A DNA stretch of 38,779 bases from Spirochaetota bacterium (GTDB taxonomy: Bacteria; Spirochaetota; Spirochaetia; Treponematales; UBA12059), in NCBI GenBank assembly GCA_029548805.1, contig JAKPMS010000119.1, positions 1 through 38,779 on the forward strand. The letters are read 5' to 3'. The notes beneath the pieces were generated by a model that was given only the letters and a program-made list of their open reading frames with translations, was not told the origin of the DNA and made no database searches. Shown here in pieces: positions 26,145 to 33,763 of this stretch; the first letter of the stretch is position 1; every line of letters begins with the position of its first letter. Position numbers and translations under genes: made by a program.

Positions 26145-26181
26145 GTGCAATAAGTGTGCATTAATTGCACGTATATTGCAC
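26145..26181. promoter_or_regulatory. Nested dyad, probable enhancer for the sigma-54 response regulator
   Basis: Four half-sites, GTGCA at 26145 and 26156 and TGCAC at 26166 and 26177, are arranged symmetrically around 26163. The outer and inner copies are 11 bases apart on each side, one helical turn. The inner pair GTGCA-N5-TGCAC resembles NtrC-type sites. It lies about 135 bp upstream of the -24 box, the usual enhancer distance. Confidence 0.7.
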
Positions 26182-26206
26182 TATTATTAACAATTTTTTA
26201 TTGGTT

Positions 26207-27541
26207 TCAAGACAGCTTGTACTCTTTCAGTCTATAATAAAGCGTGCGGCGGGAAATGCCCAGAATACGAGCGGCCTCACTTTTAACCCCCATGGCTTTT
26301 TCAAGGGCTTCTAATGTGAGCCGTTTTTCTTCTTCCTTTCTTAAAAGCTTATAATCATTGTACAAGCTTTTGGCAGGCTGGCCGGATTGCCCAAAGCGCT
26401 CCGGCGCTTCATCTTTTAACAACTGTGCATTTAAGGATACAGGCCGATATAAAACGAGCAGTCTTTCTATAAGGTTTTCAAGCTCCCTTATATTACCTGG
26501 CCAATTATACTGCCTAAGGCATTCCAGAAAGGATGCATCAACCAGCGGAAAATCCATAGCTTCTCTTTTGGTAAAAATTGAAACAAAATGCTCCACCAGC
26601 TCCGGTATATCCTCAAGCCGATCCCTTAAAGGCGGTATATGCAATGGCACTACATCCAGCCTGTAGAACAAGTCGCTGCGAAACTGGCCTTCTTTTACCA
26701 TGGTATCAATATCTTTGTTGCTGGCAGCCAAAAGCCTAAAATCAGCGCTTATAAGCTCGGTTCCCCCTACCCTTGAATAAACTCTCTCCTGCAACACTCT
26801 GAGCAATTTAATTTGAATTTCCTGGCTTATCTCGCTTATTTCGTCCAGGAAAAGGGTTCCTCCCCTGGCTGCTTCTAGATAGCCGTCCTTGCGTTTTATG
26901 GCATTGGTAAAAGCTCCGGCTTCGTGCCCAAAAAGTTCGGATTCCAGAAGGTTGATATTTAAAGCTGCACAATGTACAGGAACAAAGGGCCCGTTTCTTC
27001 TTTTGCCGCTTTTATGAATAGCCCTTGCTATAAGTTCCTTTCCTGTGCCGTTTTCTCCGCGCATAAGAACCGTAGCTTCCGAACTTGAAATAGCATCTAC
27101 CCTTGAAAGCAGTTTTTTCATGACTGTTCCGGAGCCTATAATCAGCTTGCCTGCAGAGCTCCCTGCCTTCTGTTCCGTTTTTTTTTGGACCAAAGCCTGC
27201 TTTACAGTTTTAAGCAATTCGGCCGAATTTACTGGCTTTGCCAGATAATGGACAGCCCCCCGCTTTATAGCTTCAACAGCTCCCGGGACATCCGCGTATG
27301 CTGTAATAAAAATGAAAGGTGCATTCATACCGCGGCTGGCTAGCTCCTTAAAAAGGCTTACTCCGTCCATGCCGGGCATGCGTATATCGGAAACAATCAA
27401 ATCCGGCTGCATGTCCATAGCCATGGCCAATGCTTCTTTGCCATTACCCAGTGCTGTTACCTGGTATCCGGCATTTGTAAGCATGGCGGCAATTATTGTC
27501 CTAATGGACTCTTTGTCATCCACCAACAGTATGCGGTTCAT
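26207..27541 (-). CDS. Sigma-54-dependent response regulator (NtrC/PgtA type)
   Basis: The 444-aa protein has a receiver domain (phospho-acceptor Asp52 in SDIRMPGMDG, Thr80, Lys102), an AAA+ domain with Walker A GENGTGKE (162-169) and Walker B LFLDEISEIS, and a Fis-type helix-turn-helix at the C-terminus (KSEAARILGISRRTLYYRL). The sigma-54 contact loop reads GAFTNA (209-214). ATG 27541 directly abuts the kinase stop. It is the obvious activator for the sigma-54 promoter 180 bp beyond its own stop codon, with the 26145-26181 dyad between them as likely binding site. Confidence 0.93.
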   Translation of the reverse strand: MNRILLVDDKESIRTIIAAMLTNAGYQVTALGNGKEALAMAMDMQPDLIVSDIRMPGMDGVSLFKELASRGMNAPFIFITAYADVPGAVEAIKRGAVHYLAKPVNSAELLKTVKQALVQKKTEQKAGSSAGKLIIGSGTVMKKLLSRVDAISSSEATVLMRGENGTGKELIARAIHKSGKRRNGPFVPVHCAALNINLLESELFGHEAGAFTNAIKRKDGYLEAARGGTLFLDEISEISQEIQIKLLRVLQERVYSRVGGTELISADFRLLAASNKDIDTMVKEGQFRSDLFYRLDVVPLHIPPLRDRLEDIPELVEHFVSIFTKREAMDFPLVDASFLECLRQYNWPGNIRELENLIERLLVLYRPVSLNAQLLKDEAPERFGQSGQPAKSLYNDYKLLRKEEEKRLTLEALEKAMGVKSEAARILGISRRTLYYRLKEYKLS

Positions 27542-28891
27542 TTATATCTCACGGACAGGAATGCACAATTCCGCCACCATGCCTTTATGCTGCCCGTTTT
27601 GCAGGCTCAAGCTGCCTCCATGTTTTTCCGCAGCTTTTCTGGAAAGAGACAAGCCCAAGCCTGTCCCGTCAGGCTTGGTTGTAAAAAACGGTTCAAATAT
27701 CCTGTCAAGCTTGTCTGCGTCAATGCCCGTGCCTTCATCGCTTACCCTGATACAGGCTGTCTCGCTATTTGCAGACAATGACAGTTTTATGGATGCTCCA
27801 TCAGAAGAAGCTTCTATGGCATTTAAAAGCAAGTTCAAAACAACTCTTTGTATATCATTTTTTATGATATATACAAAACAGTTTTGCAGAAAGGTTTCTA
27901 TCCTGATATTGTTTTTTTTTGCTGTTGCAGCTACCAGACTGACTGCGTTTTTGCATATTTGTGCAAGGTTGCTGTATTCGGCAGCAGTATTTCCGTTGCG
28001 TGAAAATTCCAATACCCCCGACAGATATTCATTAAGGTTTTGAACTTCTTCATTCAAAATTTTTAGATATATATTGCTTTTTGGAACAAGGTTTCCAATA
28101 AGCTCTGCGGCTCCAGATATTGCCGTAAGGGGGTTTCTTATCTCATGCGCTATTTCTGCAGCCATTCTGCCTATGGTTGCTAGTTTTTCTTCCTTGAGAA
28201 GTTCATTTCTGTATTCAATAGCCCTTAATTGCAGATCATCTATGGCTTCTGCTATTTTCATGACTTCGGGGGCTGTATATTTTGGCATGACCAGTTTCAG
28301 AGCCGGCCTGTCCGGATGAGCCTGGTACAAATTTTTAACCAAGCTTTTGACAGGAATGAATAACTGCCTGTACATCAGGGCCATAAACACTATGGATAAA
28401 AGCAATTCCAGTGCCAAAAAATGCCCCAAGCTTACCAAGTTGGAATTTATCTTTTGATTAAGCCTTGTTTTTGTCATGGACATTTCTACATAAGCATTGG
28501 ATTTTCCTGGGATGTTTATCGGGAAGCGTACAAGCAGCCTGTTGTCTGCCCATCTTAATACCTCAAAGCCATCTCTTGGGCTGGAAAGGGTCCAGCCGGG
28601 CAAACTGGGATCGGATGCAGCCACAACCATGGAATTGGAGTCGCAAATAAAAATATATTCAACATCCCTTTCTTCCATAAAAGAAGAAAGCTGCTTGTTC
28701 AATTGCCCCAAGCCTCCATATATCAATGGTTCCCTGGCCAACTCTGCCAGAGTTTTTGTCAATACCCCTGCCCTTTCTTCTGCTTCTTCCATCAGGACAT
28801 GCCGTTCTCTGATCATGGAAGCCGTCCACTGGAAAACCAGCAGCAATCCAAGCAGCAAGGCAAAAAGCGCAAATTTATTGTTTAGGCTCAC
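27542..28891 (-). CDS. Membrane sensor histidine kinase (NtrB/PgtB/AtoS type)
   Basis: The 449-aa kinase has two membrane helices (about 5-24 and 152-174) around a periplasmic sensor loop, a HAMP-like linker and a HisKA domain with His249 in AEIAHEIRNPLTAI. Its ATPase domain has the N box (LLLNAIEAS), G1 (DEGTGI), F box (FEPFFTTK) and G2 (GTGLGL). The start is a GTG at 28891, overlapping the upstream periplasmic protein gene by 17 nt. That tight coupling suggests the periplasmic protein reports ligand to the kinase loop, as PgtC-PgtB is thought to do for phosphoglycerate. Confidence 0.93.
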   Translation of the reverse strand: MSLNNKFALFALLLGLLLVFQWTASMIRERHVLMEEAEERAGVLTKTLAELAREPLIYGGLGQLNKQLSSFMEERDVEYIFICDSNSMVVAASDPSLPGWTLSSPRDGFEVLRWADNRLLVRFPINIPGKSNAYVEMSMTKTRLNQKINSNLVSLGHFLALELLLSIVFMALMYRQLFIPVKSLVKNLYQAHPDRPALKLVMPKYTAPEVMKIAEAIDDLQLRAIEYRNELLKEEKLATIGRMAAEIAHEIRNPLTAISGAAELIGNLVPKSNIYLKILNEEVQNLNEYLSGVLEFSRNGNTAAEYSNLAQICKNAVSLVAATAKKNNIRIETFLQNCFVYIIKNDIQRVVLNLLLNAIEASSDGASIKLSLSANSETACIRVSDEGTGIDADKLDRIFEPFFTTKPDGTGLGLSLSRKAAEKHGGSLSLQNGQHKGMVAELCIPVREI

Positions 28892-29681
28892 CGGTCAAAA
28901 CCTTCAACTGTTCAATTTTTTTCAGCAACATGCTGTTTTCCTTGTAAAATGAAATTCCGGCAGCATTCAATTTGAATAAACCTTCTGCCAAAGACAGCCT
29001 GGCTGTTTCTATTCCTTCCAGTGTTACCAGCAAATATAAAGGATAGCTGTCGGTATAAAGCAGCTCTCTAAGCTTTAACCCAAGAACATTTTGCTCATGC
29101 TTTTTAAGAAAGCCTTCGGGAACAAAGCCGGCGTCAAACTTGTTCATAGCAATATTCAGCAAAACTCCTTCGTAATCATATTCAAGGCTTATGGAATCCG
29201 GGTTTTTTATCAAATCGCCCAAAAAAAAGGCAATGGGATAATCCCAGGACAGGCTGCCTGGCCCGCCACTGGCTACAAATTTTGCCCGCCAAAGGTCTTC
29301 TTTTTTATGTATTATGCTGTTTTTTGCAACAATTAAAACAAATCTTTCATATTGCTGGCCGTAATAGGATAAGGATCCCAAAACTTTTAAAGGGCTTTGG
29401 TTTTGAACATATACTCTTGGGTCTATTATGGCAATTTCTGCCAACTTGTCATAAAGCAAAGAGAGGCAGTCTTTTTGGTTTCTTACCATACGGACGTCCA
29501 AAGCAGCACCGTACAAGCTTTTCATTTCTTCTGATAATTGCTGCCAAACTGATGCGCTATCCAGGCTGCTGTCTCCCGGTGTAAGCGCTATTCGCAACGG
29601 AGGTATGACGGTAATTTCCTGGGCATTAAGGCTGCCGGCATATAAAACAGCCAAAAGAAAAATTTTTACCCTGTTTGACAT
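28875..29681 (-). CDS. Periplasmic PhnD-like binding protein, probable co-sensor
   Basis: The protein of about 268 aa has a signal peptide (VKIFLLAVLYAGSLNA, then QE) and a type 2 periplasmic-binding fold like PhnD phosphonate/phosphate proteins. Recognisable parts are PPLRIALTPGDSSLDSA, AEIAIIDPRVYVQN and FVASGGPGSLSWDYPIAFFLGD. There is no permease or ATPase beside it; instead the gene overlaps the histidine kinase. I infer a solute-binding sensor rather than a transporter part. The track start is a TTG (29687); ATG 29681 is better. No clear ribosome site is present, and a candidate promoter places the transcript start at the start codon. Confidence 0.78.
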   Translation of the reverse strand: MSNRVKIFLLAVLYAGSLNAQEITVIPPLRIALTPGDSSLDSASVWQQLSEEMKSLYGAALDVRMVRNQKDCLSLLYDKLAEIAIIDPRVYVQNQSPLKVLGSLSYYGQQYERFVLIVAKNSIIHKKEDLWRAKFVASGGPGSLSWDYPIAFFLGDLIKNPDSISLEYDYEGVLLNIAMNKFDAGFVPEGFLKKHEQNVLGLKLRELLYTDSYPLYLLVTLEGIETARLSLAEGLFKLNAAGISFYKENSMLLKKIEQLKVLTGEPKQ

Positions 29682-29687
29682 GGACAA

Positions 29688-29716
29688 ATTGTGCAGGCTT
29701 TGTTTTCAATTGTCAA
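29688..29716 (-). promoter_or_regulatory. Candidate sigma-70 promoter of the sensor operon
   Basis: TTGACA (29716-29711) and CACAAT (29693-29688) are spaced by 17 bases. The predicted start falls at about 29681-29683, which would again give a near-leaderless mRNA. The -10 box is weak. Confidence 0.35.
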
Positions 29717-29773
29717 TTAAGATAAATCTGAATATAATCACTAGCCATATTGAGACCGGTTTTATTTTTTGTT

Positions 29774-29788
29774 TCAAGCTTAGCTTGA
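29774..29788. promoter_or_regulatory. Operator-like dyad in the divergent gap
   Basis: TCAAGCT-T-AGCTTGA has perfect 7-bp arms and is followed at once by TATAAA (29789-29794), a possible -10 box for the MFS gene. A protein bound here would cover that promoter. The regulator is not identified. Confidence 0.45.
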
Positions 29789-29832
29789 TATAAAAACCTT
29801 TTATTTTCGCAGAAACATGAAACGGAGCAAGA

Positions 29833-31035
29833 ATGTCAAAACTTTCAGAAAACAAATGGACAAGGGCCGCTATACCTGCCTTGCTAATCCACTGCAGCAT
29901 AGGAACAGTTTATTGCTGGTCGCTTTTAAAAACCGATATAGCTTTATATACAGGCTATTCCAAGGCTTCTGTAGAATGGGCCTTCAGCCTTGCAATTTTT
30001 ATGCTTGGCATGTCAGCTGCTTTTGGCGGCAAAATTATAGAAAAGGATATACACAAATCATCTTTGATCTCTGCCCTGTTTTTTGCAATCGGTTTTATAG
30101 GAACAGGCTTTTTTGTTTATATAAAATCCTTGCCGGGTATTTTTTTGACTTATGGAATTATAATGGGTATCGGGCTCGGGTTTGGTTACCTGGCACCTGT
30201 AAAAACCCTGATGCTGTGGTTCAGCAAACAAAAAGGATTGGCAACAGGCATAGCGGTAGCCGGCTTCGGGCTCGCAAAGGTTATAGCCAGTCCCATAATG
30301 AATTACTTGCTCAAAACACAGGGAATAGTAAGGCTTTTTTATATCCTTGGTGTTGTTTATTTCATTTCCATGTATCTTGGGCATTTGCTTTTAAAAAAAC
30401 CTGAAGGCTGGGTAGAATCAGCGGATCAGCAAAAAGGCAAAATTGTAAAAAAAATATTTAAAAACCCCCTTTTTTGGGGAATATGGACAATATTCTTCAT
30501 AAATATTACATGCGGATTAGCGCTCATTTCCCAGGAAAAGGATATTTTGGCCGTAATGTCCGTTCCGGCTGTGACCATAGCTTTGGTTTCATCTTTAAGC
30601 GCCGCATTTAATGCCTTTGGCCGTTTGGGTTTTGCGTCTCTTGGCGACAAACTTAAGGACCGCAATTCAATTTATAAAATCATATTTTTGCTGTCTGCCC
30701 TTTTTTCAATAGCTGCGTTTGCAAGCAACAGCATCACTGCCAAGCTCGTATTTCTGGTTGTATCACTGTTTTGCGTCATAAATGCGGGATACGGCGGCGG
30801 CTTCAGCAATTTGCCGACCCTGCTTTCCGACCGTTTTGGAATGGAAGCAATCAGCCAAATTCACGGCTTGACCCTTACAGCCTGGGCTATAGCCGGAATA
30901 GCCGGGAACCAGCTGAGTTCATTTATTTTGACAGTTAGCGGCTCTTTTTCTATGGTGCTGCTTGTAATAGCAATTCTTTATATATTAGCCCTTATTATTG
31001 CAATGTTTCTGCCCAAACAGAAAAGTTTAGTTTAG
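29833..31035 (+). CDS. MFS transporter, OxlT/YhjX-like
   Basis: The 400-aa protein has about 12 membrane helices with a central cytoplasmic loop near 195-212 (KPEGWVESADQQKGK). Features recalling the oxalate/formate antiporter and pyruvate-related YhjX group are the start IHCSIGTVYCWSLLK, GIGLGFGYLAPVKTLMLWF and the IAVAGFGLAK stretch after helix 4. The last part has a GYGGGFSNLPTLLSDRFG motif. Substrate is probably a small carboxylate, not proven. ATG 29833 has GGAG six bases upstream. It is divergent from the sensor operon and followed by an inverted repeat. Confidence 0.85.
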   Translation: MSKLSENKWTRAAIPALLIHCSIGTVYCWSLLKTDIALYTGYSKASVEWAFSLAIFMLGMSAAFGGKIIEKDIHKSSLISALFFAIGFIGTGFFVYIKSLPGIFLTYGIIMGIGLGFGYLAPVKTLMLWFSKQKGLATGIAVAGFGLAKVIASPIMNYLLKTQGIVRLFYILGVVYFISMYLGHLLLKKPEGWVESADQQKGKIVKKIFKNPLFWGIWTIFFINITCGLALISQEKDILAVMSVPAVTIALVSSLSAAFNAFGRLGFASLGDKLKDRNSIYKIIFLLSALFSIAAFASNSITAKLVFLVVSLFCVINAGYGGGFSNLPTLLSDRFGMEAISQIHGLTLTAWAIAGIAGNQLSSFILTVSGSFSMVLLVIAILYILALIIAMFLPKQKSLV

Positions 31036-31036
31036 C

Positions 31037-31160
31037 TAGTTCCTGGAACCTTTGAGACAGTTGCTTTTTACACTGCATATAGTATAAACAGAATGGCAAT
31101 ATACTCTATATGGTATCGTTTTTGGCAAAACAGGCTTTTTCTCAAAGGTTCCAGGAACTA
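31037..31160. repeat. 124-bp element with 21-bp perfect terminal inverted repeats
   Basis: TAGTTCCTGGAACCTTTGAGA at 31037-31057 is repeated exactly inverted at 31140-31160. The core holds a second, imperfect inverted pair (ATATAGTATA and TATACTCTATAT). It lies between the 3' ends of the MFS gene and the 178-aa gene. It has no ORF. A MITE, or a large two-way terminator, are both possible. Confidence 0.75.
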
Positions 31161-31168
31161 AATTCAGT

Positions 31169-31705
31169 TTAAAGTACCGGATAAGAGCTGTCAGCTATTT
31201 TAATACCTGACAGCTTAATGTATTCATCATAGTCATATCGGGAAAAAAACGAGTTGACCAGCCGTAAAATATTATTGAGAACAGGGTTGGTCCTGTATTC
31301 AATAACCTTTGTTTGGTCATTTTCATCCAGTACCTGCTTAGGCAAAGGCAATATGCAACGACCGTCATCCACTGTGACTACCGTCTCCCTGTATACAAGC
31401 GCACCGTTATAAAAAAAATCCAGGAAATACATTCGGGCATTTTTGTCGCTGAAAACCTGTGTCCACGGCTCTTTTAGCTCCTTGTTTTCGGTGCCAAGCC
31501 CCCATGCAAGACTTATGGACAAGTTTTTTGCGTAAGAAGCATAATTTCCATGCTTGTCAACATTTGTTACAATTTGGTCGTCTATGGACTCATTAAAAAA
31601 ATCATCATGGAAACATCCTGAAGAGCCATAGCCCCAGCATACAGTGTACAGCCAGTCAGACTTTATGCTGCTGGCAACAGTGTTCATATAGGTCCAGATA
31701 TCCAT
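31169..31705 (-). CDS. Hypothetical protein, last gene of the methylthioadenosine operon
   Basis: I do not recognise this 178-aa family. It is acidic and aromatic-rich (MDIWTYMNTVASS, LYTVCWGYGSSGCFHDDFF, YYSRYDYDEY-like end FFSRYDYDEYIKL), with no signal peptide and no membrane helix. ATG 31705 has AGGAAGG just upstream and overlaps the DHH-CBS gene by 22 nt, so it is translated with that gene and is a real CDS. A role linked to the DHH-CBS enzyme is possible but there is no direct evidence. Confidence 0.7.
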   Translation of the reverse strand: MDIWTYMNTVASSIKSDWLYTVCWGYGSSGCFHDDFFNESIDDQIVTNVDKHGNYASYAKNLSISLAWGLGTENKELKEPWTQVFSDKNARMYFLDFFYNGALVYRETVVTVDDGRCILPLPKQVLDENDQTKVIEYRTNPVLNNILRLVNSFFSRYDYDEYIKLSGIKIADSSYPVL

Positions 31706-33072
31706 AATCCTTCCTCTCCAGTTAAAACTTTTCTTTTTATTGTTTCTTCTCGCTTATATTTCAGTATACAGTTTCTGTTGATAATACCAAGCAGTTTATC
31801 TTTGTCAATAACCGGAAGATGTCCTATGTTTTTTTCAAAAATAATCGCTTCCACTTCCTTAATTGTAACATTTGGGCCAATAAATACAACAGGCTTTGAC
31901 ATAAAATTTTTTATTGGCGAATTCATCTGATCGGCTTTTCTGCCTTTCATTATATCCCTTAAAGTAAGAAAACCGCTTACTTTATTTGAGGCATCAAGAA
32001 CAGGGACCCCTGTCTGCGAAATATTTTCCAGCAATACGGACGCTTCCAAAAGGCTTTTGTTCTCGTCGATGCAAGCGATATCGGTATCCATCAAATCCAC
32101 AGCTTTGTAGGCAGGCTCCAGCAATATTTCCATATACGCAAAAATGCTGTCTTTTACAGCTTCTGGATTGCCGGTTTTAAGAGTGGTAGAAGCGGCATTT
32201 TTATGCCCTCCTCCGCCAAATGCGGACAAAAGTTCGGACAAATTCAGCTGCGGCAAGGATGACCTGCCTATAACCAGCAGCTTTCCCTTGTCCCTGAAAG
32301 CAAAAAAGCCCAGCAATGCATCATAGCTGTTTATTTTGAAAAGCTGTTCTATTATTGCTCCCAGGCCTTGAGCCTCCAAATCCAGTTCCATATAACAATA
32401 GTGAATATCATTACCATTTATGCTGGCTTGCTTTATATTGTTGAAAGCCTCATGAAACAACAATTGCTGCTTTTTATCCTGCAGGGGGATCAAAAAATCC
32501 TTGACCAGCTTAAGGGATGCGCCGCTGGCCAAAAGAAAGGAAGCTACATCAAAGTCTTCCTGAACAACATTTTCGTGGATAAAATTGCCCGTGTCCGCGT
32601 ATATGCCGGCCAAAGCTATGGTGGCATCTTCCGGCTCCAAAAAGATGCCCCTTTTAATTATTTCCATACCCAATTGGCTGGCGTTTGCCCCATATTTTTT
32701 CTCATGAATCTGTACTGCATCCAGGTCCTTTCCGCAGGATGGATGATGGTCGTATACTATAAACTTGATGGACTCGTAATTTGTAACCCCCCTGAAATAT
32801 TCTTCCACTCTGTCCGAGGAACGGGTATCAACCACTACAGCCTGTTCCACTTGCCTGCCTTTGAGTTCTGCAGCGGATACAAAACCCAGTCTGTCTTCGT
32901 ACAGATTCATGAGCTTCCGGGCTACTGGATGTACAAGATGGCTTTTGATACATATATGGTCAGTATATATATATTTTGCCAGCACCATTGAAGCAATTGA
33001 GTCAAGGTCCATATTGCTGTGGCCTACTATGATTTTAAGCTTTTGGTTTTCCTTGCTATTTGTCTTGTCCAT
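31684..33072 (-). CDS. DHH/DHHA1 phosphoesterase with two CBS domains
   Basis: The product of about 462 aa has an intact DHH active site: GHSNMDLDSIAS, VVDTRSSD, YDHHPSCG and AGIYADTGNF. A DHHA1 domain with FGGGGHKNAAS follows, then two CBS domains (about 325-450). Similar DHH-CBS units form the N-terminal half of long tRNA nucleotidyltransferases in some bacteria, but this protein stops after the CBS pair and has no polymerase domain. DHH enzymes degrade short RNA, pAp or cyclic dinucleotides; CBS pairs bind adenosine compounds. The track start is a TTG (33087); ATG 33072 overlaps the aldolase gene by 17 nt. Confidence 0.85.
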   Translation of the reverse strand: MDKTNSKENQKLKIIVGHSNMDLDSIASMVLAKYIYTDHICIKSHLVHPVARKLMNLYEDRLGFVSAAELKGRQVEQAVVVDTRSSDRVEEYFRGVTNYESIKFIVYDHHPSCGKDLDAVQIHEKKYGANASQLGMEIIKRGIFLEPEDATIALAGIYADTGNFIHENVVQEDFDVASFLLASGASLKLVKDFLIPLQDKKQQLLFHEAFNNIKQASINGNDIHYCYMELDLEAQGLGAIIEQLFKINSYDALLGFFAFRDKGKLLVIGRSSLPQLNLSELLSAFGGGGHKNAASTTLKTGNPEAVKDSIFAYMEILLEPAYKAVDLMDTDIACIDENKSLLEASVLLENISQTGVPVLDASNKVSGFLTLRDIMKGRKADQMNSPIKNFMSKPVVFIGPNVTIKEVEAIIFEKNIGHLPVIDKDKLLGIINRNCILKYKREETIKRKVLTGEEGLWISGPI

Positions 33073-33718
33073 AATGGTTTCTTGCAAACTCCTGCATTGC
33101 CAGCATATCCGCCCGTTTTATCAATTCTGGGTTTCCTATGGATTTTGCCAAAATGTAAATTTGTGCAGTTTTTTCAACTACATAACAAACCTTTTTTGCC
33201 GTTTCCCAGTCGGATCCGCAACATACAGTACCGTGGTTGGGAATAATTACAGCATTTCTGTTGCCCAGCCCCTTGACAACATTTTTAGAAAGCTCTTCTG
33301 TTCCCGGCAGTGCATAGCTGCAATTTATAACTTTGTCTCCCACAATTTGTACAAAGTCTTCGGATATACCGGGAAGGTCTTCTCGGATTACGCCCAGAAC
33401 GGAAGAGTAAACGGGGTGGGTATGTATAACACTGTTAATGTCTGAGCGGGCTTTCATTATTTCTATATGTATTCTGTATTCAATTGTAGGCTTTCTGAAG
33501 CCGTCAACAATATTGTACTCCGTATCAAAAACAACTACATCATCTTTTGTTATGTTTTTATAGTTCATCCCGGAGGGTTTGGTATATATAAGTCCTGTGT
33601 CCGGATCCCTGATGCTCAAATTGCCCCAGGTGCCTACAGTAAGTTTTTCTTCCAGCAATTCTTTGCCACCGGATACTATCATGGTTTTGAAAGCATCCTT
33701 TACCGCATGCTTTTTCAT
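33056..33718 (-). CDS. Class II aldolase (FucA/AraD family), probable deoxyribulose-1-phosphate-type aldolase
   Basis: The 220-aa enzyme has the family landmarks: GTWGNLSIRD (29-38), TKPSGM (46-51), catalytic Glu80 in PTIEYRIH, zinc ligands His99 and His101 in VIHTHP, and His162 in PNHGT. FucA-type aldolases split 1-phosphates into DHAP and an aldehyde. Its place next to mtnA, mtaD and a nucleoside phosphorylase suggests 5-methylthioribulose 1-phosphate or 5-deoxyribulose 1-phosphate as substrate, as in the DHAP shunt, rather than fuculose 1-phosphate. GGAAG precedes ATG 33718. An epimerase or MtnB dehydratase of the same fold cannot be wholly excluded. Confidence 0.82.
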   Translation of the reverse strand: MKKHAVKDAFKTMIVSGGKELLEEKLTVGTWGNLSIRDPDTGLIYTKPSGMNYKNITKDDVVVFDTEYNIVDGFRKPTIEYRIHIEIMKARSDINSVIHTHPVYSSVLGVIREDLPGISEDFVQIVGDKVINCSYALPGTEELSKNVVKGLGNRNAVIIPNHGTVCCGSDWETAKKVCYVVEKTAQIYILAKSIGNPELIKRADMLAMQEFARNHYGQDK

Positions 33719-33763
33719 AAAACTTCCTTTCTAAGCAGCAAGCAAAAAAACAGACCGGCCTGT

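Noticed and set aside
25979-26206. tRNA or small RNA in the largest gaps
   Set aside because: No cloverleaf or U-tract hairpin seen; this gap is explained by the sigma-54 promoter and enhancer.
27312-28043. 243-aa plus-strand ORF
   Set aside because: It is antisense to the response regulator and kinase genes, which carry all expected motifs.
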